64,000 nt of DNA from Marsupella aquatica (taxonomy: Eukaryota; Marchantiophyta), in the NCBI GenBank assembly GCA_973895155.1, contig OZ316893.1, positions 15,500,001-15,564,000 on the forward strand. Direction: 5' to 3'. Both the position numbers and the translations under genes were made by a program. The stretch's first letter is position 1; every line of letters begins with the position of its first letter. The notes below the pieces were generated by a model, which saw nothing but the letters and a program-made list of their open reading frames with translations, was not told the origin of the DNA and made no database searches. Below are positions 1 to 11,278 of this stretch, piece by piece.

Positions 1-1
1 G

Positions 2-196
2 GACTCGGTGAAAGCCAAAGTGCAGGAAGCAAAACCTGCAGAGGAAGATGCTCGAGCTTGGAAGATATTGCTTTGCATGATCTCTTTTTGTCAATGTAAG
101 TGTTTTGCCAAAAAGCAGCAAAATGCTTCTGAAGATGAGCTTTTTTATTGCAGATTGCAAGCAATCCATTCTGCAATGAAGCCAGCAACGAAGTAA
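2..196 (+). CDS. 3' end of an unidentified gene (partial)
   Basis: An open frame enters from the left edge and ends at TAA 194-196. Its first 20 codons are rich in Lys, Glu and Ala (VKAKVQEAKPAEEDARAWK) and look coding. A possible intron (gtaagt at 96, ttgcag ending at 153) lies inside; removing it would change the last residues and end at a nearby TGA. No domain is recognisable from so short a piece. It may be the last exon of a host gene whose body lies outside the window. The start is not in the window. Confidence 0.3.
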   Translation, partial: DSVKAKVQEAKPAEEDARAWKILLCMISFCQCKCFAKKQQNASEDELFYCRLQAIHSAMKPATK

Positions 197-1580
197 CCTG
201 CATTTGGACAGCGACCCGGGACAGCGATCAATCGATGGCTTGGCATGGCGTGGCGTGCGCAAGGAGTAATGCTGTAAGATGACGAGGACCCAAACATTGT
301 AAAGAATATTGAGGGAAGGACGAGGGGAAGGAGCCCTCAATACGCAAAACGACAGCAGTTGAGTCCAATCATTCATTTGAACTGCCCCCGGAACTGCCCC
401 GATAATTGCATGTTAACAAGTGAGTTGCTATTGACTTTTCAACAAACAGTTCTTCCATTTGTGATGTTTGTGTCGAGGAGTTGGGCTTGACTTGTCTGCA
501 ACAATGCTTACAGTGTACTCGTAGAATGTTTTGTGGCGAAAGAGATAGAATGTGTGGTCTGCGTCAATGTTTTCCTTGTTTCGATCAGGCTATCTATTTT
601 CTGAGCCCAACGTCATTTCCATAGCTTTCCTATTATTTAGTAACGTAAAGAGCACTGAAGTAGCTCTTCATTTGCTTGGGAATGTTCTATTTCATTGAGA
701 CCAGACCAAAGTTTGTGATGGCGCGCTTCCGCTTTGCTACTGCTGGCGAACATGTTTGTCGAGGATGACAGTAAACAATCCCATTAGTGAGAAGCACAGT
801 TTTGGCACGAGGCACAGGAAGAACCTCTTATATGTGATCAAGGATAGCCTCGTTTTTGGGAACCAGTCCGTCAAGCACTGCTCGGCCATCGTGTTCGTCC
901 CCACCACCGTATGTCACTCCTCCTCACCTTGTCACAGAGTTGCGTTCTGTGGCTATTTGGAAATTCCTTCATTCATTAATTCCTTGCATGATTTATTAAT
1001 TCCTTCATTCATTGAAGGATTTGCCTTAGGCAAGAAGGCAGGCAGGAGTCCCGACAGGAGTTTGTCAAAGGCTACGGGCCACAGAGGAGAAGAGCTAAAC
1101 GTAGGGGAGAGAGGTAGATCGAGAATCAGGGAAGAGTGTGTGGCATCAAAAGAGGTCAGCAAGTATGGACAATTTCATTGTGACAACACTCAGTTATCTC
1201 TACTCAGTTAGAATATTGACCAATAATATCTAGTAACTAACTGTCACTGCGTACATGACAGGATCTAGTCGGAGTTACATTAGCTAGAAGACAGTTTCTC
1301 ATTGAAGGACGGTCGGCGTGTTTGACAAAAACAGATGTAAGCCACTATATTCCTCAATGTATCACACTATAAACCCTTCTGCATTTCCTCAACTTGGATC
1401 TGATGATTGCGCATTGCATACTGCGCGACTTTGTTAGTTGTGTACCACTGCATTGATTCTATGCCTTTTGTGCCTCTGAGTCTACCATTGTCTTAAAGCC
1501 TCAGTCTTCGCTATCTTCTCCGTTGCATTGCCTTCTTTTGGTCAACATATCGCTCCAACTACGTTTGGGATTGCAGTGAC
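197..1580. other. Intergenic stretch without a supported gene
   Basis: No gene could be supported here. A 152-codon open frame at 756-1211 (+) has no recognisable domain and no convincing start. A small imperfect direct repeat (attccttcattcatt, repeated about 50 bases on) lies at 959-1017. The stretch separates the partial + strand gene from the convergent pterin-dehydratase-like gene. Confidence 0.4.
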
Positions 1581-1582
1581 TG

Positions 1583-1810
1583 TTACGTGTTCCTTGCAGG
1601 TTCCAAATTGACTTCCACAACCTCTGCTTTTGTCTCATTATGGAAGGTGAAGTTTCCACCATTCCCAGGCATGTTCTTTAAGTTCTTGTTGTCTGTCAAA
1701 TTTCGGGTAAAATTGTTTATTCTCGGAACACCATCAGTGTAGTTGAAGTCTACAACATGCGTGCCATGATCGCCATAGTGGGCGATGCTTGAGGCGAGCC
1801 GCATCCACAT
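1583..1810 (-). other. Short open frame downstream of the PCD-like exon
   Basis: A 75-codon frame rich in Asn and Thr (GNGGNFTFHNETKAEVVEVN) lies just downstream of the PCD-like exon on the same strand. It does not match the missing PCD C-terminus. It could be 3' untranslated sequence, an exon of another gene, or chance. No domain was recognised. Confidence 0.2.
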
Positions 1811-1887
1811 GACATGAATCTTGCGAGATTCATTAAATTAACATACATAGAGCAGTCCAGACGTATCAGTTCAGGGTCCAACCGTAC

Positions 1888-2665
1888 CTATGGACTGGGT
1901 AAAGAGCTCTGCTCTAGCTGTATTTAACCCTTGAAGATGAAGTTCTGGGTAATGCCCTTCAACTTCAGCGACAGCTCCAATCCGATCGAAAAGCGAAATT
2001 CCAGCTCCAAAATCTTTCAGCTTCCATTCAGTCCAGATTTTGAGTCCATTGTCGGCCTTTGCCAATCTCCACCCTACAATTCCTGTCCGGGTCATCGTAA
2101 CAGACTTGATTTCACATGAAATTATTTTGTGCTGAAATAATACCTGAATTAACACTGTCGTCAGAAGGTCACATATTTTTGCAATTGTTCTTTCAATTGC
2201 TTCTCTGCAACCAGTCACACTGAACGGTAAACCCAGAAGCAAATGGCCAATCATTTTGGGAGAATTGAGCTAGAAACACTATTATATAAAGTGAGGCTCA
2301 GCGTAGAGACCTTGCGAAGCAATGCCGTGGCTTCCTCCTCAGACAGAGGAACAGTCCCTAGCTCTAGCGGCGTGTAGTTCCTCTCCGACAATCCCAGCAA
2401 CGAGGGAGGAATTAGTATAATATGCTTAGTACCCTCATTGCCAAGACTTTTCTCACCAAAATTCCAAAGATGGCCACCGCGCGAGAGTATTTGACGACAA
2501 GTTGTAGTTGTGCACCCCACGAAATGAAGCCGAGCTCAAAGAGGCGAGCGCTGAGGGGGACGAGGAGGACGAGGACGTCGCTCTCGCACGGAAAGAAGGT
2601 GATGAAAGGGCGGGCGAGTGGCGAAGCAAACTGCTGGAGCAGCAGATCAGGGACGCAGCAGCCAT
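1888..2665 (-). CDS. Plastid pterin-4a-carbinolamine dehydratase-like gene, 3' end not found
   Basis: Exon 1 (2665 to 2457) starts at ATG 2665. It encodes about 70 residues rich in Ser and Ala and poor in acidic residues, typical of a chloroplast transit peptide. Intron 1 (2456-2381, gtgaga...gagag) joins in phase to exon 2, which reads VPLSEEEATALLRK, the usual start of plant PCD domains. A later exon (about 2080 to 1888) carries GWRLAKADNGLKIW and EGHYPELHLQG, followed by a possible donor at 1887. The junction between exons 2 and 3 is unresolved: the donor after LLRK and the acceptors next to GWRL differ in phase, unless the acceptor is at aaatcaag about 30 bases upstream. The family dehydrates 4a-hydroxytetrahydropterin; plant plastid relatives can act as assembly or stress factors. 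Of the usual catalytic histidines only the first of the H-H-P pair is kept; the second is Tyr and the distal His is Gln. The usual closing exon (family consensus LTENDF) was not found, so the gene may be diverged or truncated. Confidence 0.7.
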
Positions 2666-2705
2666 AGCTCGATTTCCTTCAGCTTTGTAGATCTCATCGA
2701 GCACC

Positions 2706-4328
2706 GCTTCCTATATTCTCTTCGCCTTCTCTCTGCCTCCTACACACAATCATCCGGGGAGTGTTCTTTTATTTGGAGACTGTAGAGGGCTCCAAGTGAT
2801 TTCAACCCGGTTTGGACTTGTCCCCGGCTCAGTCCAACTTTGCCCAGTCTAGCAGACTATCTCTTTCGCTGGTTTATGAGATCAATTTTCTCCAAGTCTC
2901 CAGCTGCTCTACCTTGGTATCCACAACTTGACGCCAACGTACAGTAGTTGGCCGGTATTTTTGGCAGTAGCAGGACTAAAATTATCGTAGAATAGATGCT
3001 AAACTATGGTATCTTGTTGATATTTTGTAAGATTCTCTTTGTTGGTGGATTTGTACAGGTCTTGAAGTTTAATCAAGATTAGAATACTATCAATGAATGC
3101 CACCCCTGGTCAAGTTATTCTCGGCACTTCTATACTATATTACAGGTTTGTTTTCTAATTGCTTGTTATCTCTGTTTTGTCAACTGCCAAGAAGTCCAGG
3201 ACTGTGGCTAATGCTTTTTGCATCTCCATTCATTCATTGTTGTTTGTCTGGAGCAGGCTTGTTGTTGTCGACTTCCAATGTGGATCTAGTTTCCGTCCCT
3301 GACCCGTTCAAGCAGCCAATGCAAATACACAAGTAAGTAAAGAATCAGTGGTGCCTCTTCTTGCAGTCAGATGCCCTACTTTCATTTTGCCCTGCATTCC
3401 TGATTGTACGTTGTCTCTTGTACTGTCGATTCATGCTTGTTGTCTTGTATGAATCCGCTTACAAACAGGGCTTTGTGTGTTTGCTCAGGTAAGCATTTCT
3501 TTATGTTTTGTGAATTAGGCTTTGTCTTTCTGTTGTAGAAGTAGGACCGTTTGCAGGTCCCATCAAATCCAAGGAGACCATTGGGGAAGTAATGCCCTCA
3601 GTGGAGATTGTCAGATTTCATCCCTGACAATCTAGCGCTCTTTGGAGGCGAAGCAGGTGCAGGTAGCCTGGGAGGGGGGGGGGGAAGATTGCTTAGAGCC
3701 TTGCCAGATAGGATTTGGGTGGTCCATGGAATGTTGCTATTCATGAATGGTCGAGCCTCTCTGAGCGAGTCTGTGAGTAAATAAATTTTGATCAGCCCAT
3801 TGCACATGTCGAGGAGAGGGATTGGAGTGATGGGCCTGGCCCCGACTGCACATGGACCAAGCACAGACTGGGACAAGCTAATATGTTGGGACAAGCTAAT
3901 TCAGGACAAGCTTAAATGGCCATGTGCAGATCTCATACTCTCTTGTGCTTACGCTGAAACCAGAGTCCTTGCATGCAAAGGGTACGTCCCTTCCCACCCG
4001 AAAGGAGAAAGCTGCAATGGATCTTAGACAAGCCAATTACCATGAGAAATGGCCGGGATGGGGCAAGGCCCTTGTGGAATTGGTCTGGTGGATGCCGTCT
4101 TGACATATGGGCTTCCTTAGGCTACTTGTAGGAGGCCAAAACTTCCCAAATCCCCATGTTGAGCAATGTCATTGAATGGGTTGTTACAAAGTAACCCATA
4201 ATTGGTTGAAGTGTTATGATTGTGTCCATTTTGATTGTGGTGCTTCTCTCTTGTCTTGTGCTATGTTTGCAGGCCTATGCCCCTAGCATATGTCAATTGG
4301 TTAGGGAATTAAACGTTGGACATAGAGG
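2706..4328. other. Noncoding stretch upstream of the transposase-like gene
   Basis: No supported gene. A G-rich run lies at about 3667-3684. Short open frames at 3097-3336 (+) and 3598-3894 (-) have no recognisable domain or gene structure. A phrase (gggacaagctaat) is duplicated near 3870-3905. No terminal inverted repeat was recognised, although one end of the downstream transposon-like unit must lie here. Confidence 0.35.
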
Positions 4329-6512
4329 ATGCCGCCTGCCACTGTATTTCAAGCAGACTCTGAGTCAGGGGAACGGAAACCCCTGACATCATATAGCTAC
4401 AAGATAGGTGAAACCTTTTATGATGCTAGAAAGAACTTGGAGTCAGGTTTTGACTTCGAGTTCCATTTCATGGACATCAACCTTGCTTGTAGAATGTTGG
4501 AGAAATTTGAGAGGTATAATCTGGTAGAGGATTGTGGTGGGAAGATTGTCATTATCCCAAAATACCCCAACAATTTTGTCCAAGGAGATGTGCAGAATGG
4601 GTCACAACAAGTCCTTGGAAGTAGCCATGCATCCAATGGACCTGGTAGCACATCTTGTGGTACTCCCACAATAGATGAACCCTCTAACCAGCATGTAGGT
4701 GGCGCTCCATCTCAGGAGGCCCAACCTGCAAGTACCCCATCCCAGGATGGCCAGCCTATTGGTGGAGCCCCATCCCAGGAAGTTGAATCACAAGTCAGCC
4801 TAGAGTCTGAATTAATGTCTCATGACCTCAAAATAGCATGGGAGACTTCTGTGACGAAGTTGATAGAGTGGATGACTTTTATTAAGTGTGTGGACCACAA
4901 ATGGAAAGTCAGAACCTGGGACAAGGATGGTGTGCCTCGTGGGCATATTGAGTGTTGTGAATGTGACTTCAGATATCAAGCAGTTGCATGTAGCAGTGTC
5001 AAGGGTGTGGATAAAACTATGGTCAATAATGTGTTTACAAACTTCAGAGTGAAACATTTGCCATCAAAAAAGCATGCTCGACGTGTAGCATCTAATAGGG
5101 GTGAGAAAGTGGATCACAGAGAGATTTCTCAGAGGGCTGAGGCTTGTACTCTGAATGATAGAGCCATACTTGATCAACATGTCAAGATTGTGGAGAAGAT
5201 AAACTCAGCACAAATTGCTGGTGGGCTTGTTGGGTGTGATACCTTTACAGTAATAGGTGATGTGGACAAAGAGCCCCTAGAGTTGATGAAGTTCAAACTT
5301 CGTTGTGAGTTTTGTGCTGAAAACTTGACATTGATTCCAAAACAACGCAATTTGGAAACAAATTTGGAAGCCCATGTGGGAGGCTTAAGTCATCTTAACT
5401 ATGTCATGAGAAGTCAAAAGCCTGCTAGGGGTAACCCAGTGCACAGTGGAAGGCCTGGAAGACCTCGTGCACCAGATGGAAGGGATGTGAAACAACAGAA
5501 AATAGTTGGGTTCTTAACTCGCCCCTCAACTGGAGGAGCTTCCAGTTCTAGTTCAAAAGACAAAGGTACTCTTGACAATCTCTCTTTGCTATGCTGGGGT
5601 CTCTGGCGTGATGTGGTGAAATATGGTTCAGATACCAGGCCTATCAAGGAAATTTTAAATGATCAGCTTAAATTAGATGGGAACTGGTATGCGGAGCCCA
5701 TAGTGAGGGCAGAGGTGTGGTGTTTGACGACTCAGGAAAACTGTGTGATCTCTGGTTTATTTAGACACAGAGAGTGTAGACGAATTTCGGAACTTGGTGG
5801 TGGGTTTATAGACTTATCCTGTACGCAATGTTTTAGCATAAAAACAGAGCAGGACTTTCGACTCAGAGTTTACAGGGAGTACAAAGCTCTTGAAAAAAGA
5901 GGTTGTAGAACTACTGGTAAAGGTAGGCGCTTAGACTATTTGACTATTCCAGAGGTCCAATACCAAGCTAAAAGTTATAGGAACCAAATTTTGAGAGAAC
6001 GAAAGTTACAGAGAATCTTGAGTCACAAGCTACTCATGGCAAAGGCTCTGGTCCCCAGCATTAGTGAAGTGTGTCTTCACTATGAGGAACCAAACAAAGC
6101 AACTGTATTGAAATTCTGTCATTCAATAATATTGGCACACAAACGAGGTGCCTTTGGTGGGAGAGGAGCTCTGTGGGATATGTTATCAGACATAGCACAG
6201 AACATCAATAGGGAGAAGACAGGATATCGTTTTAGGCCTGGAACAAAACTTTTTTGCCAAACACTGTTTTTACATGGCGGAAGACGTGTAGTTGATTGTC
6301 TTGCAACCAATGGAATTGGTCCCACTCTCAACACCCTTCAAAGGGATAAGAGAGGCATGGTAGTGTTTCGTGCTGGAATTCATGTAGAGCAATTTCAGTT
6401 TATTGCGGAAGTATTTTCCAAATTGAAGGCTCGATTAAATATACATGGACCCATTCCATGCTCGGGGGTTTCACTTCCACAAAAATGGCACATCACGTGC
6501 GACGAAGTATAG
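4329..6512 (+). CDS. Zinc-finger/transposase-like protein, N-terminal half
   Basis: A 727-codon frame from ATG 4329. Residues 1-70 hold an acidic and aromatic region. A Pro/Ser/Gln-rich linker follows with a repeated phrase (GGAPSQE). A BED-like Cys/His cluster comes next (CCECDF ... KHLPSKKHARRV) and then a second C-x2-C ... H-x5-H cluster (CEFC ... HVGGLSH). Near residue 480-500 there is a further Cys pair (LSCTQCF). The C-terminal 160 residues resemble the start of an RNase-H-type transposase core and end in KWHITCDEV, which could hold the first catalytic Asp. TAG follows at once, yet the same frame continues as GRFIGLKGRLKNF, so the stop may be a mutation, or an intron may begin at gtatag. 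I infer a transposon gene, perhaps distantly like P-element or hAT transposases; the family is not certain. Confidence 0.5.
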   Translation: MPPATVFQADSESGERKPLTSYSYKIGETFYDARKNLESGFDFEFHFMDINLACRMLEKFERYNLVEDCGGKIVIIPKYPNNFVQGDVQNGSQQVLGSSHASNGPGSTSCGTPTIDEPSNQHVGGAPSQEAQPASTPSQDGQPIGGAPSQEVESQVSLESELMSHDLKIAWETSVTKLIEWMTFIKCVDHKWKVRTWDKDGVPRGHIECCECDFRYQAVACSSVKGVDKTMVNNVFTNFRVKHLPSKKHARRVASNRGEKVDHREISQRAEACTLNDRAILDQHVKIVEKINSAQIAGGLVGCDTFTVIGDVDKEPLELMKFKLRCEFCAENLTLIPKQRNLETNLEAHVGGLSHLNYVMRSQKPARGNPVHSGRPGRPRAPDGRDVKQQKIVGFLTRPSTGGASSSSSKDKGTLDNLSLLCWGLWRDVVKYGSDTRPIKEILNDQLKLDGNWYAEPIVRAEVWCLTTQENCVISGLFRHRECRRISELGGGFIDLSCTQCFSIKTEQDFRLRVYREYKALEKRGCRTTGKGRRLDYLTIPEVQYQAKSYRNQILRERKLQRILSHKLLMAKALVPSISEVCLHYEEPNKATVLKFCHSIILAHKRGAFGGRGALWDMLSDIAQNINREKTGYRFRPGTKLFCQTLFLHGGRRVVDCLATNGIGPTLNTLQRDKRGMVVFRAGIHVEQFQFIAEVFSKLKARLNIHGPIPCSGVSLPQKWHITCDEV

Positions 6513-6865
6513 GGTCGATTTATTGGTTTGAAGGGAAGACTTAAGAATTTTTGTAGAAGAACAATAGGGTCCTTTAAATTCAATTTTGAGACTTATAAGA
6601 ATATTAGGGTCTTTTAAACCAAAATTTTGGAATATTCCAAGAATATTCCAACTTTATAGGGGTTGAAAAATAAATTTTTTTTCTTACATTTTAGGGGGTC
6701 TGAGGCCTAAAAACGTCGCAGGGGATGGGGAGACATCCATATAGTGAGACCCCTGAGATTCCATGCTTTTTGGCAGAGGACGAGACTTGTGTGAAGAGGA
6801 CTGTGAGGTGACTATTCACTGCCTCCTCTTGCTCTAGTCATTCTTTTCCTTCAGTATGTATTTTT
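6513..6865 (+). other. Gap between the two halves of the transposase-like gene
   Basis: AT-rich sequence with ttggaatattccaagaatattcc, then a G-rich segment. A good polypyrimidine tract and acceptor (ttcttttccttcag, ending 6854) sit just before the frame of the second half resumes. A candidate donor (gtatag) overlaps the stop of the first half, but the phases do not agree. It is therefore either an intron with another donor or a spacer damaged by an indel. Confidence 0.35.
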
Positions 6866-9340
6866 GTGCTACACAAAAATATTGAACAAGAACTAATGAA
6901 GAAGCCACCTGCTATTGGTTGCAGATGGCTGCCAAAACATGATACTCTTCTTGGATTTTGTGGGACAAAAAAGGATCATGAGTGCAGTGTTGGCTTGGAG
7001 ATCATAGTGGGGGAAGGAGAAGTTGGCTTCAACAACATTGCAGATGCATTTGACAATTATGTTATAGCTCACCAGGCAAGGTGTTTGATAGTAAATGCCC
7101 TTGTTGCTGGATTCCCTCGATTGTGCATACTGGGGATGGGCACCTGTAACAAGTTTGATGCTCCATGGGTCAGGCGACAATGGAACAGCCTAGCCTCACT
7201 GTGGACAACTCATTGCCTAGAGTGTGTGGGGCCATTATTGGGTCATGCAAGCGATGGGGATGCACGAAGGAGAAAGCTTATGTTGGAAGACTACTCTGGA
7301 AGTGGAATACCAGGGCCAAGGCAGGACCTAAGGTGGGAAGCTTGGAAATTGACCCACTCTATGACCACTACTGGACCATTGATCCATGCATATGGATTGC
7401 ATGATCAAGATTTTATTCATAATGGGAAGAAGTTAGTGAACCCATTGGATTCTACTTCTCGTATTTTGAAATTAGGAGCGGAAATGGCAAACCTGAGTCA
7501 CATCATATCCTGTTACAAAGTGTACCTGAACAGTGATCATGGCTTGAATGAAGAGGACAAGTCAAGGAAAGACAGACAAAATTGGGCTAGTGCACAACGA
7601 CTCTGTAGTCGCAAAGTACAGTCCTCCTTACGGATGCTTCGCCAACGTGGTGATGCAAGAGTTGAACAGACTCTTGGGACAGAAGTTTACACTAGGATAT
7701 GTGCAGACTACATTGACATATTTCTGAATACTAGTCTGAGTTTGCGACAGAGGATTGTCCATTGTGGGAAGGTGGGGTTCTTCTTTAGACTATGGCGTCA
7801 ATGGTGCTTTCATGGAAACCATTCAGTGGGAGGGAATACACAACCAATCAGTTTCACAAAAAATTGCATTCCCATGCAAAGTTTCCTTGACATTCAGATG
7901 TCAGTTCATTTTGTGGTCCTGTTGGTAATCCAATTCAGAGACAATTTTTGACATCTTCCAGTGCCATTGCATTTGACTGGGTCAGATGCTTGTGAGCAGT
8001 TTTTTTCTGCTGTAGGAGGTATGAATGGTCATGAACGAAGTTATGACTTGGCTGAGTTAGTAGAATGTGCTACCAATCGAAATCGATTGGCTGCAATGGA
8101 TCTGGCAGAAGGAATGATGGGTGCAGGGAAGAGTCACAAGAAACATGAAAACATTTGGATGAAGCTCACTACAATCCCAGCAGGAATTCCTACTGTAGCA
8201 GATCAAATGGACTATATAGGGATTGAAACCAATGGAGAAATAGTGATTGCACTGCAAGAAGGTTTTCAGCTTGCCCAAAATGCATGCACTGAATTACAAA
8301 TGAACCCTTCCACATCTTGCAAAGACAAGGTGTGGTGGAATTCCCCATGGAAGATGGAGGCTAAAGGGGTCAAGTTTGGTAGTTGGTGTGATGTGAATGT
8401 TGATACATTAGTAGATGGAGGGACAGATGTGGAGGAATCTGAGGAAGGTGAAACAACCTCTCATGAGCCTGCATCCTCATCTACTTCAACAGAAGTTGTA
8501 GAGCCTGAGGACTCTGAGTTACCTGTCCCAACAGAACAACTTTTGATATATGTAGACCCAGATGTAGAGGGAGTTGCTGCTCAAATGGAGGCCACCATGG
8601 GGATCATGCATTCTGACTTGATATATGGAGCAGCAACACAAGATGTGAAGCCAACCGTTGAATACCAAAATCGGTCCATTTACAAAAGTACTTTGGTCAG
8701 CCAACTGACCCACAACCCTCTCCTCAGCAAAGACAGATTGACTCGGATAAAGCAAAATCACTACTTCAATAATTTAGTGGACAAACCCAATGTTAGGGCA
8801 GGTGTTCAAACAATGTTTGTAACAGTAGGTTCAGATTGTGGAGTACTATTCTTGGATGATACATACAGTGCTCGTGAAACTAGAAGTTCAGAAGCAATTT
8901 CACGAACATTGAGAGGAAAAGGACAAAGAAAGAGAGGAAGCAGCAGATCAGATGATTTTGTTCCAAATCCGAAGAGGCCAAGAGGTGCAGCTGTGGCAAT
9001 GTATTCAACTACAACACCAAAATATATGTGGTGGATAGGCAGAATACAAAGTATACACAAAAAATATGGTGGGAAACAGGACAGAGCAAGAGGTGAATTG
9101 GATTTGCTTGATAGGCCTGGTGGTGAGGAGGCATGTAAAATTATGTTCCAATGGTTTTCTCCAATTGGAACTAGTAGGCATAAATTTGCCTACAATGTGT
9201 GTGATCCACAATTTATCGATTTGGACTGTGTCATATCAACAGTCCACTTGACAGTGGATCCACTATGCCCAGGAGTTTTTCAATTGCATCCAGATGATGC
9301 AGTTTCTCTTGATAATTTTGCCAAAAACAAAATTCAGTAA
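6866..9340 (+). pseudogene. Zinc-finger/transposase-like protein, C-terminal half with one in-frame stop
   Basis: A single reading frame of about 825 codons, interrupted only by TGA at 7949-7951. It opens without a good ATG, as expected for an internal exon. Conserved-looking blocks are GCRWLPKHDTLLGFCG, then HASDGDARRRKLMLEDY (a likely second acidic catalytic block) and, just after the stop, LTGSDACEQFFSAVGGM (a third acidic block near the end of the core). The remaining 300 residues are an acidic Ser/Glu/Thr linker, a basic patch and an aromatic C-terminal domain (KYMWWIGRIQ ... YNVCDPQFIDLD). The spread of acidic blocks fits an RNase-H-fold transposase. It pairs with the 4329-6512 frame to give a protein of about 1550 residues. 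A short intron around the TGA (gtaatc...cttccag, 7925-7971) was considered, but its phases do not match. Confidence 0.5.
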
Positions 9341-10256
9341 TCTTATATATGTAACAGGGTAAGCAATTTTCAGTGTTTATGCATGTATCTTTTAAGTTTC
9401 TGATTGCTATGAAAGGCTTTTGAATGAGATTTTGATCCTGCCTCTGACATTTCAATCCTTGTTGGATCACAGAGTTGACAGGGAAATTATCCACCATGTC
9501 TAAGTAACAATTTCAGTCAAAGAAGATGTTATGGTATTACTCCCATATTTCTCAGTATTGATTTCCTTGTGTTATGAGTATTGTCTAGAATCAATTATTA
9601 ATGTGTGGTTTGATAAATCAGGTTCAGAAGAAATTGCCAAGAACTTTGCCATCATTTGGTGTGAAGGATGAAGGCATTACCTGGTTTGGATAGGTCAGGA
9701 TGAAGGCATTACCTGGTTGGTTAGCTCAGGATGAAGGCATTACCTGGTTGGTTAGCTCAGGATGGAAGAATTTAGCATGAGTGTATATGCAATTGTTCCT
9801 CTAGGGTACTAGAGCATCATATTCACTTTCTTAGATGTAGTATTAGTTTAGTTCACCTTTCGGCATGATGTCTATAAGTAACCTGATATATTATTATCTG
9901 GTACTAGTTTTGTTTACCTATATAAAAGGTGTAGCCTGTGTAAGATCAAGTTTTTGATGCAAAACAATATCAATATGCATAATCTATATTTATGATTCTG
10001 AATCGTTTGCATGTTTATATAGCATTCATACTTTTAAAAAGTCAAGGGTGTTTTCAATTATTTGGAAACCTCTTTTATAAGTTACTCAAGGGTCAAATTT
10101 AATAGTAAAAATTAATATTTTTATATTAACAAGAGATATTTTAATGAAGAAAAAAATATTAAGAAGGGGTACAAGGGGGGGTCTGTTCTCAGGGGGGTTC
10201 ACTTAATATACTAAGAGTGAGGGCCCAGGGGCAATTACCTTCCTCGCATAACTGCT
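9341..10256. other. AT-rich noncoding stretch with a short tandem repeat
   Basis: No gene supported. It holds the tandem repeat listed separately and an AT-rich stretch at 9880-10160, ending in a G-rich junction (ggggttcacttaatatac) where the copia fragment begins. It probably contains the 3' end of the transposase-like unit; no terminal repeat was recognised. Confidence 0.35.
9665..9764 (+). repeat. 31-32-bp tandem repeat, three copies
   Basis: The phrase aggatgaaggcattacctgg recurs at 9665, 9697 and 9728, with a degenerate start of a fourth copy at 9759. The spacing is 31-32 bases and the last two full copies are nearly identical. It lies about 320 bases downstream of the transposase-like frame. 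Confidence 0.85.
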
Positions 10257-11084
10257 CTACGTCAACCATAGCTTGCCAGCCTCCAAGTCCCTAGTGATCT
10301 CCATACCCAAAATCCTCTTAGCTGGCCCTAAGTCCTTCATCTTAAACTCTGCACTAAGTAGTGCCTTGAGCTTAACAATCTCAGACCTATCCTTGGCCGC
10401 AATTAGCATGTCATCCACATAAAGTACTAAAACAATGAACCCAAAGACAACATTCTTTACCGGTTTAAGATACACACATGGGTCAAACACACTCCTGTGA
10501 AAGCCTTGTGCATGAATCCAATCATCAAACCGCTTATTCCACTGGCTTGGTGACTGCTTCAACCCGTACAAGGATCTCAGCAATCTACAAACCAAATCCT
10601 CTTGCCCTTTCTTCACAAAACCTAGCGGCTGTCTCATGAAGATTACCTCTTCCAAGGTGCCATAGAGGAAAGCTGTGACAACATCCATTTGATCTAGCAA
10701 CAGACCAAACATAACAACAAGCACACACAATAGCCGTATTGTTGAGTACTTAGCAACTGATGAGAAGACCTCATTATAATCCACACCTTTTTCTTGTGTG
10801 AATCCCTTGGCTACCAACCTAGCCTTGTAGACCTTCGATCCACCTCCTATGGACTAATCCTTCAGCTTGTATATCCACTTGCTGTCCACCACTTGCTGTC
10901 CCTTAGGCAGCTTGACAAGCTCCCAAGTTTTGTTGTCCTTCAGTGACTGCATCTCCATTTGCATTGCTGCAGTCCACTCCTGCTTCTCCTTTGAAGCACT
11001 TGCTTCATGAAATGAAGAAGGTTCACCTTCTTCCAAAATCAACGCATCACCCTCATCGTCAGTAACAAAATCCTCCTCTTGCAA
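10257..11084 (-). pseudogene. Copia reverse transcriptase remnant
   Basis: The frames 10817-10257 and 11084-10854 are one reading frame split by a TAG near 10854 (…KLKD, stop, SIGGGSKVYKARLVAKGF). Blocks seen are WTAAMQMEMQSLKDNKTWEL, LVAKGFTQEKGVDYNEVFS, DVVTAFLYGTLEE, LYGLKQSPSQWNKRFDDW and the catalytic YVDDM. The frame ends at about 10257, so the RNase H domain is lost. The usual YVDDM core is intact but the gene cannot make a full Pol protein. Confidence 0.9.
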
Positions 11085-11278
11085 CTGAGATGAATCAACC
11101 CACTATCCATACCTTGGTGGAGCGCGTACAGTGCGACCAGATGCTCTTCTAGCCGATGACTGCGGTTGATCTGCGTGTGCTGGTACAATTTGAAGCTCAA
11201 CAGCATCCACTTGCTGCTCACCAGCATCAACAAACTCCTCTGGTTCCTCTGGCACAGGAACCAACTCCATAAACTCCA

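Noticed and set aside
3097-3336. Hydrophobic frame resembling a membrane protein
   Set aside because: Composition only; no gene structure, homology cue or splice context.
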